Assembly (NCBI GenBank): GCA_905178155.1
Contig: CAJINV010000011.1
Location: forward strand, 1,633,216 to 1,697,215
Length of the DNA: 64,000 nt
Source of the DNA: Amoebophrya sp. A120
Taxonomy: Eukaryota; Sar; Dinophyceae; Syndiniales; Amoebophryaceae
Direction: 5' to 3'
Below, piece by piece: positions 30,341-39,856 of this stretch; position 1 is the stretch's first letter; each line of letters starts with the position of its first letter. The translations under genes were made by a program, and so were the position numbers. The notes below the pieces were generated by a model. That model did not search any database. It saw only the letters and a list, made by a program, of their open reading frames with translations, and was not told the DNA's origin.

Positions 30341-32644
30341 ATGGAACAAAACCAAGACCAGAGTTTTCGCTCTGCCGTTGCTGGTGTGATCGGCTCGCAA
30401 CTGGCACTGGTGTTGCTTTATCCCATTGACCAGCTGCGGCTGTACGCGCAACTGAACAATGGGGAAGAGGAGAAGAAGAAGATTCCATTTTCCGACTTCT
30501 ACGCCGGCTTGATTCCCATGATGCAGTCCAGCGCGATTTCGAACTTCGTGTACTTCTACACGTACGTTTATTGTAGGAATTGTGTGAAGAGGATAACAAC
30601 AAGCAGCTCCTCGTCTGGGCGGAATAATGAAAAATCGCGGATCTCTCAACATCTCTTCGGCGGGAACAAGATTACAGCACAGAACCTTCTCAAATCCGTT
30701 CCCCCAGCGGTCCGGGACCTGGTCGCGGCGACCATAGCGGGCGTCGTGAACGTGATCTTGACTGCGCCTCTGTGGCGAGCGAATAGTCAGTTCAGAGTGC
30801 AGAGGTACTTGGCGGAGGGGAAAGAGAAGAGTGAAAAAGAAGCAGGAGAACACAGTGCTGCTGCAAGTAGGACAGATAGAGATACAACCGGGAAGGCAAA
30901 GGAAGATAGCAAGGCCAGCACCAGTGCGTCGCCGTCCTCCCCAAGGTACGAATTCTACAACGCCAGCCCCATTCGAACGCAGTCGATGGAAGAGGACGAT
31001 ATTAAGGGACCACGAGGTGGTCAACACGGTCGGCAGACAAAGCAAAGCCAAACAAGCTCCTGCGACAAAACATCTAGCTTAACTAGTGGCATCAACAGCA
31101 GCTTCAGCTGCAAAAATGCCAGACACATCTCCAAGTTTCTGTATCACGAATCAACCCGTCTCTTTGTCAAAGTCTACAAAATCGCACGGACGAACCCGGC
31201 CGATCTCACCGCGGGAGTTTCCGCCAGTTTGCTGCTGGTTCTGAATCCGGTTTTGCAGTTCGTTCTGTACGACTGGCTGAAAAGGAGAGCGACAACGTTA
31301 CTGGTGTTTAATCGGGAGAAATTGAGTCTCGTGGTAGAGTCCGTGTTTTTCTTCCTCGCACTAAGCCGGAACAAAAGCAATAAAACCCCCGCGGTTCATC
31401 AGAATCCTGCCGGAACATCTTCTTCTAAGGAGCTGTTACCACAAGTGTTACAGCCCCCTTCAACAACAACCTCCCTCCAGGACGACCACGACGAAGATGA
31501 CGATCTGTTCCCCTCCAAACTTCTCCGGTGGTTCGCGGATGACGGGCGGTTTTTCGTTATGGGGCTGATCGTATGGATTGCAAATATGTCTGGGTCTGGA
31601 AGGTTGCAACTTGCCATGCTAATTCTGGATCATGCAAAAATCTGTGTTGCATGAGTGCCAAAAGCTGTCCACTTTTGACCTAACCGAGATACAGTTTCTC
31701 ATGCAGGATAGGCATGATAGAACTCGTCTCACAGAGTCTGTCATGCTATGTCATACATGACAGACCTCATGTTGGGTCATGGAGAATCTGCATGACAAGT
31801 CTGGCATGCTGGTGTCCTGGTTGGGCTTTCTATATGTGTCGTGAGTAGGAATTGTTGGCGTTGTTGGTGAAAGTGTGAGGCAAAAAAGTTGGTATAGTTG
31901 GCGAGTTGGTATAGTGGCCGGGAGATGATGGCGATGGCATTTCGGTGTCCGCCTGACCCACCTTCCCTGCGTGACAGCCATCTGCGGCCGTTTGCACAGG
32001 AGGAGGCAAAGTGTGCCGCACTTCTGTTTAGCATGACAAGTCTGGCACTCTTCCAGAGGACCCAGACATTTTTACATTTGATAGATCGCGAAGGTCATCG
32101 CTACGCTGACGACCTACCCCCTGCAGGTCGTGCAGTCGCGCGTGCGCGTCTTGCAGGGCACGGCGAAAATGTTAAGGGAGAACAAGGCGGAAGATGAAAC
32201 AGAAGGTCATGGTGGAACAAGCAGTGGCACAACCAGTCCAACAAAATCTTCAAAACGAACTGCCGCTTCACCACCACCACCTCCAACGTCCGTCACCTCG
32301 TGTCTAATCCAGCTGTACAAAGACCACGGCTTCAAGGCGCTTTATGCCGGGATGGACAAGAAGCTACTGCACAGTGCGCTCAATTCCGCGTTTTTATTCT
32401 TCTTCTACGGTATCCTGTGCAAAAGTATCGTACTCGTACTACTACTAATTGCATTTATGCATTACAAATCTGTTTCCTAAGGCAAATCTGCATTACAAAT
32501 TTAATTTGTAATGCTGAGCAAATTTGTAATGCAATTTCAATTAATACTACTAGTACGATACTTTTGCATTTCATATACGAAAAAATAAAACGGAGGTTGC
32601 TGGTACAGCACCAGCAGCCGGTCTTGGGAAGTGCCGTGAAGTAG
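30341..32644 (+). CDS. SLC25-family carrier, PMP34-like (peroxisomal adenine nucleotide/CoA carrier type)
   Basis: Exons 30341-31571, 32089-32409 and 32580-32644, separated by two introners; 538 residues. The three SLC25 repeat signatures are visible: LYPIDQLRLYAQ (residue about 27), TAPLWRANSQFRVQ (about 142) and TYPLQVVQSRVRV (about 418). The second and third depart from the canonical Px[DE]xx[KR] in the way seen in PMP34/SLC25A17 and yeast Ant1 (PLW..N, PLQ..QS), which exchange ATP, AMP or CoA across the peroxisomal membrane. Other features are SDFYAGLIPMMQSSAISNFVYF after repeat 1 and YKDHGFKALYAGMDKKLL after repeat 3. Length exceeds the usual 300 residues because of polar inserts at about residues 87-105, 160-265 and 345-390. 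Peroxisomal location is inferred from the motif pattern. Confidence 0.75.
31572..32083. mobile_element. Introner IE12, family A with nested insertion (SLC25 gene)
   Basis: 512 bp flanked by GATCG (31567-31571, 32084-32088). Left arm TGTCTGGGTCTGGAAG; right arm interrupted by 2 bases. Removal gives FVMGLI|AKVIATL. A 17-bp direct repeat, GCATGACAAGTCTGGCA, at 31790-31806 and 32031-32047 bounds extra DNA; subtracting one repeat plus insert (241 bp) leaves 271 bp, the normal family A size. Confidence 0.85.
32410..32575. mobile_element. Introner IE13, family B (SLC25 gene)
   Basis: 166 bp flanked by TACG (32406-32409, 32576-32579). Arms GCAAAAGTATCGTACT and AGTACGATACTTTTGC are exact complements. 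Removal gives FFFY|EKIKRRLL. Confidence 0.88.
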
Positions 32645-33492
32645 TTCTACTTGTTTGTGAAGATGATTTAAAAATTCAACCATACGGACCGAAGCATGAT
32701 GCACATTTTTGTCAAAAAAAATGCAGAAAATGCAATTTCCTCATCGATGTTGATGTCTTCATGTCGAATTGGTAAAGACGATTTTCTTCATGTCTTGAAA
32801 TCAGTGAATCTCAAAAACAGATGCACGCGCCGCAACAGTTTGAGAATAGTGATTTGAATCCGAGTGACAGCAGCTGTATATTGCGAAGATCTTCAAGGTT
32901 TTAGAAATGTTGTTTTAAACATTGCAAACGCAGCTGAATACCACCACATCTTCAATCGACGCAAATACAAATGGACGAAATCCTAGAAAAATTGCCAGCA
33001 TCGTCATGTTCTCTTCCTTCCTGTTCCGCTCGAATGCAGAACAAAATTGCGATCACAAAGACAAAGAAACGGACGAACGTGAAGAATTCCAATTCGAAAG
33101 CTCAAGAAATCCATGACGGGTGGTCCTCGTTTTCGTCATGTTTCATGCAGATGCCCCTTGTTCTTGTTCTACTACAACTCATTTCTCTGTGTCCTGCTTG
33201 CTCATGCAGTACGCACTTATCTTGTTCATGACCAAAACCACATGTAAATGGAATCAGTGTGGCCAGGAAACAATAGATGGCGCACCTGAAGCACCTGAGG
33301 ACCATAGCGGCTAAATCTTGATAGCATTAGCAAGTGTGGTATAGGACAAAAATTTTCTTCAGTGGTGAATTATTGTTCGACACAAGTTGTCGTCGTAGCT
33401 ATTCCCCTGCTATACGGAAGATTCAGGTCCTCGTATACTAGTTTGGGTTTCATAAAATTGCAAATAATTTCATGCAACAAGAATTGTAGAAA
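32645..33492. other. Intergenic spacer
   Basis: AT-rich, only short unconvincing frames. Likely 3' flank of the carrier and 5' leader of the next gene. Confidence 0.5.
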
Positions 33493-35271
33493 ATGGGCGC
33501 ACGCGACGGAGACAGGCGGTGGGACATGGGCCCAGGAGCACGCGACAGTGGCAGTGACCGCTATAATAACAAACCGAGTCCACCACCGCCCCCACCCCCG
33601 CCCGGAATGCCCCCAATGCGCGACGGTGCAGACAGGAGGTGGGATATCATGGGCCCAGGAGCACGCGAGAGTCCACCACCACCGCCCCCGCCGCCGCCCC
33701 CTGTGGGTTCGCCCCCTCCAGGTTTTCCCCCGCCGGGTTTTCCAGTACCTAATTTCGAATTGAGCACGTCGTCCTTGATGGCGGGCAGTTCCAGACCGGC
33801 GGGGGGGAATAACAGTAATTCCCTTTTCGAGGGGCGTGAACGCGACGGACCTGCAGGCAGTAGCGCTGCGTATGGTAATCCTAATCAAATTCCCCTTCGC
33901 AGCAACCACACCGACCGACGTGATCCTGGTAATCCGAACCACATTCCCATCGGCAACAATTTCCACAATGACTCTGGCCACCACCAAAGCCAAAGCTACA
34001 ACTCGGGAACAGTGGGTCGGAGATGCTGGAACAACGAAAGCAGTTTCAGTTCGGAGCGGAACGACAACAATCGTGCGGGTCAGCACGGACAACTACACGG
34101 AGGTGGTAGTACTTCTGGGTACTATGGCGATCGGGATCGCAATCCCAGAAATGACAGCCAGCATCAACATCACCCACCAGGCGGCGGTCGGATGGGGATG
34201 AACAATGACTACGATAGAAATTTCCAGCGTGGTAAAGGTAACTACCACAGCCAAGCGGATCGTAATAACCACATGGTTGACCACAGGAGCCAGACCCACA
34301 ACAACTTCGGTGGTCGGAACGATAAAGATCGGGGCGGAGCTGGGGGTCAAAAAGGCGGTGGTGGCTTTGCTTATGGCAACCGGGATCATGGCAACCGCGA
34401 TTATAGCAAGCGCGATGATCGACGAAATGACTATGACAGCCAGAAGCGCGATCATTTTTACAACAACAATTCGGGACGAGACGGTGGTCCTCGGGACAAC
34501 AATCACGAGCAGAATAGAAGATACAACAACTCAGATCGGAGTGACAATTACCACCACCAGCAACAACATGACAAAAACAACCAGAAGAAGGGCGGCGATC
34601 GGAGTGAAAAAGAAAATCTGAATGAAAATCAAAGCCAGTTGTACAGCAACTCTGTCAGTTTCTCGGACCTGAAAGGCATGAACAGTAATCAACGATACAG
34701 CCAGCAACACATGAATAACTACAACTACTCCTCGGGAGGTGGTCCCCGCCGGAACAACTACATGTCGAATCAGCACCACCGAAGTGCCTCGAATTTTTCG
34801 AGTCCGGCTGAGGACCTCCATCAAGGGGGTCCTGCTGCTTCTCATCCGCGCGAAGATGGCAGTCGCAGTCAACAACAAAGTTTGCACCAGCATAGCCGTA
34901 ACTACTCCAAGTCCAGTCACAGTCTGTCAGACCAGCGCGGCGTTCTTCCACCGCCTCCGGGAGTTGGGCAAAACTCTGTTCTCCCACCGCCTCGGGGAAA
35001 AATGAACAACGGGAGAAAGCCCTCCAATCCTGCGGTGCCGTTCCAACGCGAACGCAATGGCAATGCGGCGCCGTTCCAACGCGAACGCCAACGCGAGCGC
35101 ACGTTTCAGCAGCAACAGGAACAACATAGAAAACCCCAAGAACAAACCGCCCCTCAAGCACATCAAACCACTTCGAGACGACCCTTCCGCTTACCGCAAG
35201 TTGTACAACAGCCAGAAGCGGGAGCAGGTGGACCACAACCGAGCAGTAGTTATGTCTTCAACGGGCGTTAG
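33493..35271 (+). CDS. Proline-rich, Asn/Arg/Asp/His-rich disordered protein
   Basis: Open frame of 592 residues from ATG 33493. The N-terminus has two tandem units, RRWDMGPGARDS and RRWDIMGPGARES, each followed by a run of 8-10 Pro, then PPPGFPPPGFPVP. The rest is N/R/D/H/G/S-rich (GDRDRNPRNDSQHQHH, GNRDHGNRDYSKRDD), the composition of RNA-binding or condensate-forming proteins. No folded domain is recognised. Near the C-terminus lies RRPFRLPQVVQQPEAG, encoded by a 48-bp stretch (35177-35224) that recurs exactly at 36438-36485 upstream of the BRCT frame. A donor GTGGAC at 35228 and acceptor ending at 36485 are phase-matched (phase 1), so this may be the first exon of one 1,701-residue protein with the BRCT gene. 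If so, the coding exon ends at 35227. Confidence 0.6.
   Translation: MGARDGDRRWDMGPGARDSGSDRYNNKPSPPPPPPPPGMPPMRDGADRRWDIMGPGARESPPPPPPPPPPVGSPPPGFPPPGFPVPNFELSTSSLMAGSSRPAGGNNSNSLFEGRERDGPAGSSAAYGNPNQIPLRSNHTDRRDPGNPNHIPIGNNFHNDSGHHQSQSYNSGTVGRRCWNNESSFSSERNDNNRAGQHGQLHGGGSTSGYYGDRDRNPRNDSQHQHHPPGGGRMGMNNDYDRNFQRGKGNYHSQADRNNHMVDHRSQTHNNFGGRNDKDRGGAGGQKGGGGFAYGNRDHGNRDYSKRDDRRNDYDSQKRDHFYNNNSGRDGGPRDNNHEQNRRYNNSDRSDNYHHQQQHDKNNQKKGGDRSEKENLNENQSQLYSNSVSFSDLKGMNSNQRYSQQHMNNYNYSSGGGPRRNNYMSNQHHRSASNFSSPAEDLHQGGPAASHPREDGSRSQQQSLHQHSRNYSKSSHSLSDQRGVLPPPPGVGQNSVLPPPRGKMNNGRKPSNPAVPFQRERNGNAAPFQRERQRERTFQQQQEQHRKPQEQTAPQAHQTTSRRPFRLPQVVQQPEAGAGGPQPSSSYVFNGR
35177..35224 (+). repeat. 48-bp direct repeat, copy 1
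   Basis: Identical to 36438-36485; weaker similarity continues for about 25 bp (CAACCGAGCAGTAG in both). Copies are 1,261 bp apart and in frame with the flanking coding sequences. Confidence 0.9.
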
Positions 35272-36433
35272 CATACAGAAGGGTGAATTTGCAGTGAATT
35301 TGTATTGCGTGGCATGATGCATGAAGTAAGGGGCATATGAAGAACACGAGGAGGACGCCAGGCAGTCAGCGTTCCGTGTAGTTGAAAGGTTAGCACTTGC
35401 CTGGTGCCATTTGGATGGTGACGCTCACTGTCAGAGCCTAAAGTAGAGACGCACGTCTTTGCTGCCTGGTGCGTTGCCAAGAAGCAAAGGCGGCCTGTGC
35501 TGGCGGTCTCACAATATAACACTGCCTGTGCGGAGTCCATAGTGGGTCGAGAGGGAGGGGGCCGAAGCCTCAACAGGAGAGGGGCACTGGGTCAACATCT
35601 AAGTGGGTAGCTCTCACGGGTTGTGGCTGGCTCGGCTTGGATGTCTGGAGACATGTTGCAATGGATGCTAGCATCGCCTGCGTTGCTCTGTAGCTCGTAT
35701 CTTCCCAGCTGTGTTCCTGCCTCATCTTGTTCGGGTCCTCTAGTTTTCTTCGACGTGATCCCCAGGTCAGAAATTCTCCTGGTGAATTTTGAGGCTTTTT
35801 CTTTTTGTTAAACTTTTCTGGAGCTCCAAAACCTGCAGTTTCTCATGCGCTAGCGAATTTTGAACAGGGACCGCAGGCCAAAATTCACTCACGCCCTTTT
35901 CCAAATTCACCCCAAAATTCACCTGGCGCCCCTTTTCGACCGTGATAAGCAAACTGCAGCGCAGGAAAGTGCTCAAAAAAGTCCGCAGATAGGCCCTGGG
36001 AAGTGGGGCCGATGGGAAAAGACAAGCGCCCTCTGTTGCCTTCAGCGCGTCTATATTCTGCCAAAAAGGCCTGGAGAGTTCACGCGCCTGCCGGATAGAC
36101 GCGTCAAAGCTCTCGGCCTGGTCCTTTCGCCCTTGCTTTCGCGCCTTCGTCTTGCCTAATTGCATGCGCTCCGCGGCCCTTGTTTTTGACGTCTTTGCCG
36201 CCGCTGTTGCAGTGCTCTTATGCGAGCACAGGAACAAGGCGCAAGGACATGGCCAAAGAACGACGCCCAGGCCATGTCCAGTTGCCCACTGCATAGCCGG
36301 CGAGTTCTGCGGTGTGCAGAACGCTCTTCCCAGAAGGGCAAGAGGGACAATGTCCCGGCGGACGCATCTGCAATTTGTCATGCAAAATTCACTAGAGATT
36401 CGCCACGCCTCACGCTAACGCGTGTTAAAGCTC
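35272..36433. other. Spacer or long intron between the proline-rich and BRCT frames
   Basis: No coding frame supported. At 35770-35935 several copies of AAATTCAC occur with inverted partners (CTGGTGAATTTTG at about 35779 and CAAAATTCACCTGG at about 35911). Depending on the gene model this is intergenic or the middle of a 1,258-bp intron (35228-36485). Confidence 0.5.
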
Positions 36434-36437
36434 TAGC

Positions 36438-36485
36438 GACGACCCTTCCGCTTACCGCAAGTTGTACAACAGCCAGAAGCGGGAG
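36438..36485 (+). repeat. 48-bp direct repeat, copy 2
   Basis: Second copy of 35177-35224. Its reading frame is open into the BRCT gene and is preceded by an in-frame TAG at 36434-36436, so it would be coding only if a splice acceptor lies here. Confidence 0.9.
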
Positions 36486-36550
36486 GTGAACAACCGAGCA
36501 GTAGCACCACTGGCGCGCCGGCAAAGGCCTTTCGACTCCCAGAACTGCCC

Positions 36551-39500
36551 ATGGAAGCAGCTGCAGATGTAGTAGGTGCACCAGTTGTACCCTCTTCGAG
36601 CGACGAACATGCACAAGCAGCAGGACCAGAGCAGGACGCACAAGGGCAAAGAGATGTTGAATTACAGGAGAGCGCCTCTGACCTACTCGACCAAGAGGGC
36701 AATGGGCAACATTTGGATGATCGCAGTCCAACTGCGTCATCTTCGGGCGACGACGGCGAAATGAGCAATCCCTACGGAATAAAGGAGGAACAACTGCCTG
36801 ACGATAGTGGCAGTAGGAGAAAGTCGTCCATGTTGCAAGACAAGGAACGAAGACCCTCACAAGAACAGGAGCCAGCGGTGCCGGCAGGCCAAAACAACAA
36901 CTCAAGCCTGGACCACTTCAACGGTACAGCACCTTTCGACGTCTTCGCTGCAGCTGAAAATAATGTCGATCCTTTCCAGACACAACAGCTGTTCCTCCCG
37001 AACAGCCAGGGCGGGGTTCATCTTTCGCAGGCTGTTCTCAACGCCAGGTCCTCGCAAGACGCAGTCGCAAATGGACTCCACGTAGCCAAAAACGCAGCAG
37101 CCTCGCAAGCCAACATCATCCCTGGAGGAAGTGGCGCAGCACAAGCAGCAGCAGCCACGACACAGTCGCAGTTTGACCCGTATTCCACACAAGTGTTCGT
37201 CGATGACAACTTTTCCCAGATGTACGACCTCGCACCTCCTGGAGTTCTTAATTCGTTAAACGATTCTGCTGTAGTTCCACCGCCCGCCTCCGCAGACCCG
37301 TTCGCAGCGGGAGGTCAATCCACACTTCTGCATCACTCTGCCGACAATTTCGGGTCGTTGTCGCCGTTGCCCGGGACCACGACGAGCCAACCCGGAGCGG
37401 GAGCTGCAGCAGCAACAAAGGATGAAGTTGATCAACCCGCAGGAGCAGGAGGTACTACTGCCACTGGACCGCAGCACCAGAACCTCCCAACTTACAACGG
37501 CCCCACCCTCGACAGTTCCCAGTTTGACCCGAGTTATCTGCAAACGCAGATGCTGTTCCTGGGCAACGACGACCCCTATTACGGTCTGGATCCCCACGCG
37601 CAAAGCACACAAATAGCGGTCACAGCGGCGCTGAATGAGACGGAGCCAGAGGAGAAGATTCACCCGGTGGATTTGGACAATATGGACCTGGAACAGCTCG
37701 GGCCGTGGAGTCGACGGATCCGGGACCGGTTTGGACGGTTCTACTGCTTTCAGGAAGACGAAGAACAGGCTGTGGACGCTGAGGATCTTCTGTTCGGTGC
37801 AAATAACCCCTCGTCATCCTCTTCAAATAAGCCGACGGTGGTTGTCCAACGGTACACGAAGCGACGGCGTCCGGCGTTTGAGTTGAAAGCGTTAGCGTTG
37901 CCCAAAGCTGCAACCGCGTCAGAAGAAAATCTGCACGAGAACAGTCTGTTGCACAACATGTCATCATCTGCAAGAAGAAGATCGGACGACGATGTCAACC
38001 TTACAGTGGAAGACCGTCCGATGGTGTCCCAAGAGCAGATGACTTCGAACTCCTTCTTCGCGAGACAGTGGAACGGCAAGATGAAACAGATCGTCGGAAA
38101 ATACGCCAAAGACCTGTCGAAGGAGCTCGCTGGTGCGTCAGATACAGGACCTGTGGTTGGAGGAAAAAAAGATAAAAACGGTAGTTCCACCGTTGACGGT
38201 GTTGGAAACAACAGCAATACTATGTCCTTAGCCGACCGTCTGCGGCACAGTCACGCGAAGCACTATTTGCCCTATTTTTCCTTCACCCGCCCGGCCGAGC
38301 AGGAGTTTTTGAACACGATGAAGCGGGACAAAGAACTCTTGGAACGGATCGGCGCGACCTTCGTTTTAGACAGTAATGAAGAGTTGAAATTGATGGCGAA
38401 CATGACAAAGAAGATGAACACAGCAGGACAAAGCACAGGAATAAATGCAGGGTCTGCAGCTCTATTTGGCGGTAGTACAACCTCAACCTCCAACACCACT
38501 CAATCCCTGCAACTGCTCCAGCAACCACAAATCACGCACTTAGTCCTGCCGGATGAGTATAATCCAGAAACTTCGCTGAAACCGGAAGAGGATGTGAAAT
38601 TCTTGGCGTATTTGATGCAAATATCTTTACTCCCAGGAATCGTCTCCTTGAAGTATTTGAAACAAGCCGTGGAGCAGAAATTTTGGCCGGCACCGGACAC
38701 TTTGCTGTTTCCGTTACCAGTGGAAGCGAGAAGGGCGATCGCGGATGCGCGCGATGACTGCAACTTCCTCGGGCGACGGTTTTCGTCGGTGTATTGCTTC
38801 CCCTCGATCCCGCAGTCGAAGCGGTTTTCTTTGTTAATCCAGGCGGCCGGAAGCAAGTACCGGGCAACCCGACCGAAGATTGTGTTTCCCAGCAATAAAG
38901 CGGGGGGAGGAGCGCCGAACAGTGGGGTTGGAGGAGGGGGAGCTATTTTGCCCGAACCCCTATTGGACGTCGAAGACGGGCTGGAAAGAACTGTCGTGGG
39001 AACAAAAATAGGCTCGGCAGTTGTGTCGGCCACGACGGCCACGACCTTGTTATCCAGTAACAAACGGCCTGCACCTTCCGGCTCCGCGACGTCAAAATTG
39101 TTGCAGAAAAACAAGCCACCCACACTGGAGGACGACCCCATCGAAGAGGTGTTCACCGAGTTAGAGGACGAGAACAACCAGGACGAGCAACAACTTGTAC
39201 CAGTGAGCCAGGGAGGTCGCGCAGCAACTGGGACGAAGAGGCGGCGATTACTCGGGGCCGGGTCCTCTGGAGGTGGTCTCAACAACATTTCTGGCGCCAC
39301 TCCTTTTTCGGCGCAAAACAGTAAAAAGCAGGCGAAGAATGCTGATACCCAAAAGAGCCTGTTCTGTGGGACTCAGCCCGGGGACGAAATGTTGCCGATT
39401 GTTTCCAAAGAGAACGGTGCCGAGGAGCAAGAGGATTTGATGGAAAACAACACCAAGAAGAACGCCGCGACGAAGATGGGGAAGAAAATGGTAGCCGCGG

Positions 39501-39856
39501 TGCCGATCAAAACAACAAACACGACCAATCTGCCGGATAGCGGCGCGAACATTCACGACGTGCTGTGGATCGGCACAAAGGACGACTACAAGGTCTTCGT
39601 CGAAGCCTACGAGAAGCAATTTAACGTGAAAATGAACACCTCTGGGATGGTGAACAGCAAGAGAAATAACCGAAACAGTTTGGGAACAGGAGGAGACCTG
39701 AACGGTAAAAACAAGCAAGATACCATCGACGCGGACCGGCTACCACCGATTTGTGATGTGAAGTTGCTCTACGACATGGCGTTCGCTTCGAAAGGGAGTC
39801 TGGCGGAGCTTATTGAAGCGCACCGCTTCTCGGTCGCCGATCTGATTCGGGCGTGA
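36551..39856 (+). CDS. Tandem-BRCT protein with SQ/TQ cluster (MDC1/PTIP-like)
   Basis: Frame of 1,101 residues from ATG 36551, possibly preceded by the exon at 33493-35227. The N-terminal third is disordered with TQ/SQ sites in repeated hydrophobic contexts: DPFQTQQLFLP (about 140), DPYSTQVFVDD (about 209) and SYLQTQMLFLG (about 329), plus SQFDP and NFSQM. The C-terminal half has a BRCT-like unit (PYFSFTRPAEQEF, ITHLVLPDE, LLPGIVSLKYLKQAVEQ), a linker of the MDC1 type (DTLLFPL..EARRAIADARDDC), and a second unit (NFLGRRFSSVYCFPSIPQ, LIQAAGSKYRATRPKIVF, then HDVLWIGTKDDYKVF and PPICDVKLLYDMAFA) split by about 200 disordered residues. Tandem BRCT repeats bind phosphoserine peptides in DNA-damage signalling. 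Domain assignment is by pattern only. Confidence 0.6.
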   Translation: MEAAADVVGAPVVPSSSDEHAQAAGPEQDAQGQRDVELQESASDLLDQEGNGQHLDDRSPTASSSGDDGEMSNPYGIKEEQLPDDSGSRRKSSMLQDKERRPSQEQEPAVPAGQNNNSSLDHFNGTAPFDVFAAAENNVDPFQTQQLFLPNSQGGVHLSQAVLNARSSQDAVANGLHVAKNAAASQANIIPGGSGAAQAAAATTQSQFDPYSTQVFVDDNFSQMYDLAPPGVLNSLNDSAVVPPPASADPFAAGGQSTLLHHSADNFGSLSPLPGTTTSQPGAGAAAATKDEVDQPAGAGGTTATGPQHQNLPTYNGPTLDSSQFDPSYLQTQMLFLGNDDPYYGLDPHAQSTQIAVTAALNETEPEEKIHPVDLDNMDLEQLGPWSRRIRDRFGRFYCFQEDEEQAVDAEDLLFGANNPSSSSSNKPTVVVQRYTKRRRPAFELKALALPKAATASEENLHENSLLHNMSSSARRRSDDDVNLTVEDRPMVSQEQMTSNSFFARQWNGKMKQIVGKYAKDLSKELAGASDTGPVVGGKKDKNGSSTVDGVGNNSNTMSLADRLRHSHAKHYLPYFSFTRPAEQEFLNTMKRDKELLERIGATFVLDSNEELKLMANMTKKMNTAGQSTGINAGSAALFGGSTTSTSNTTQSLQLLQQPQITHLVLPDEYNPETSLKPEEDVKFLAYLMQISLLPGIVSLKYLKQAVEQKFWPAPDTLLFPLPVEARRAIADARDDCNFLGRRFSSVYCFPSIPQSKRFSLLIQAAGSKYRATRPKIVFPSNKAGGGAPNSGVGGGGAILPEPLLDVEDGLERTVVGTKIGSAVVSATTATTLLSSNKRPAPSGSATSKLLQKNKPPTLEDDPIEEVFTELEDENNQDEQQLVPVSQGGRAATGTKRRRLLGAGSSGGGLNNISGATPFSAQNSKKQAKNADTQKSLFCGTQPGDEMLPIVSKENGAEEQEDLMENNTKKNAATKMGKKMVAAVPIKTTNTTNLPDSGANIHDVLWIGTKDDYKVFVEAYEKQFNVKMNTSGMVNSKRNNRNSLGTGGDLNGKNKQDTIDADRLPPICDVKLLYDMAFASKGSLAELIEAHRFSVADLIRA

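Noticed and set aside
35272-36433. tRNA or small RNA gene in the segment between the 48-bp repeats
   Set aside because: No cloverleaf or box A/B could be made to fit by eye; only short inverted AAATTCAC words were found.
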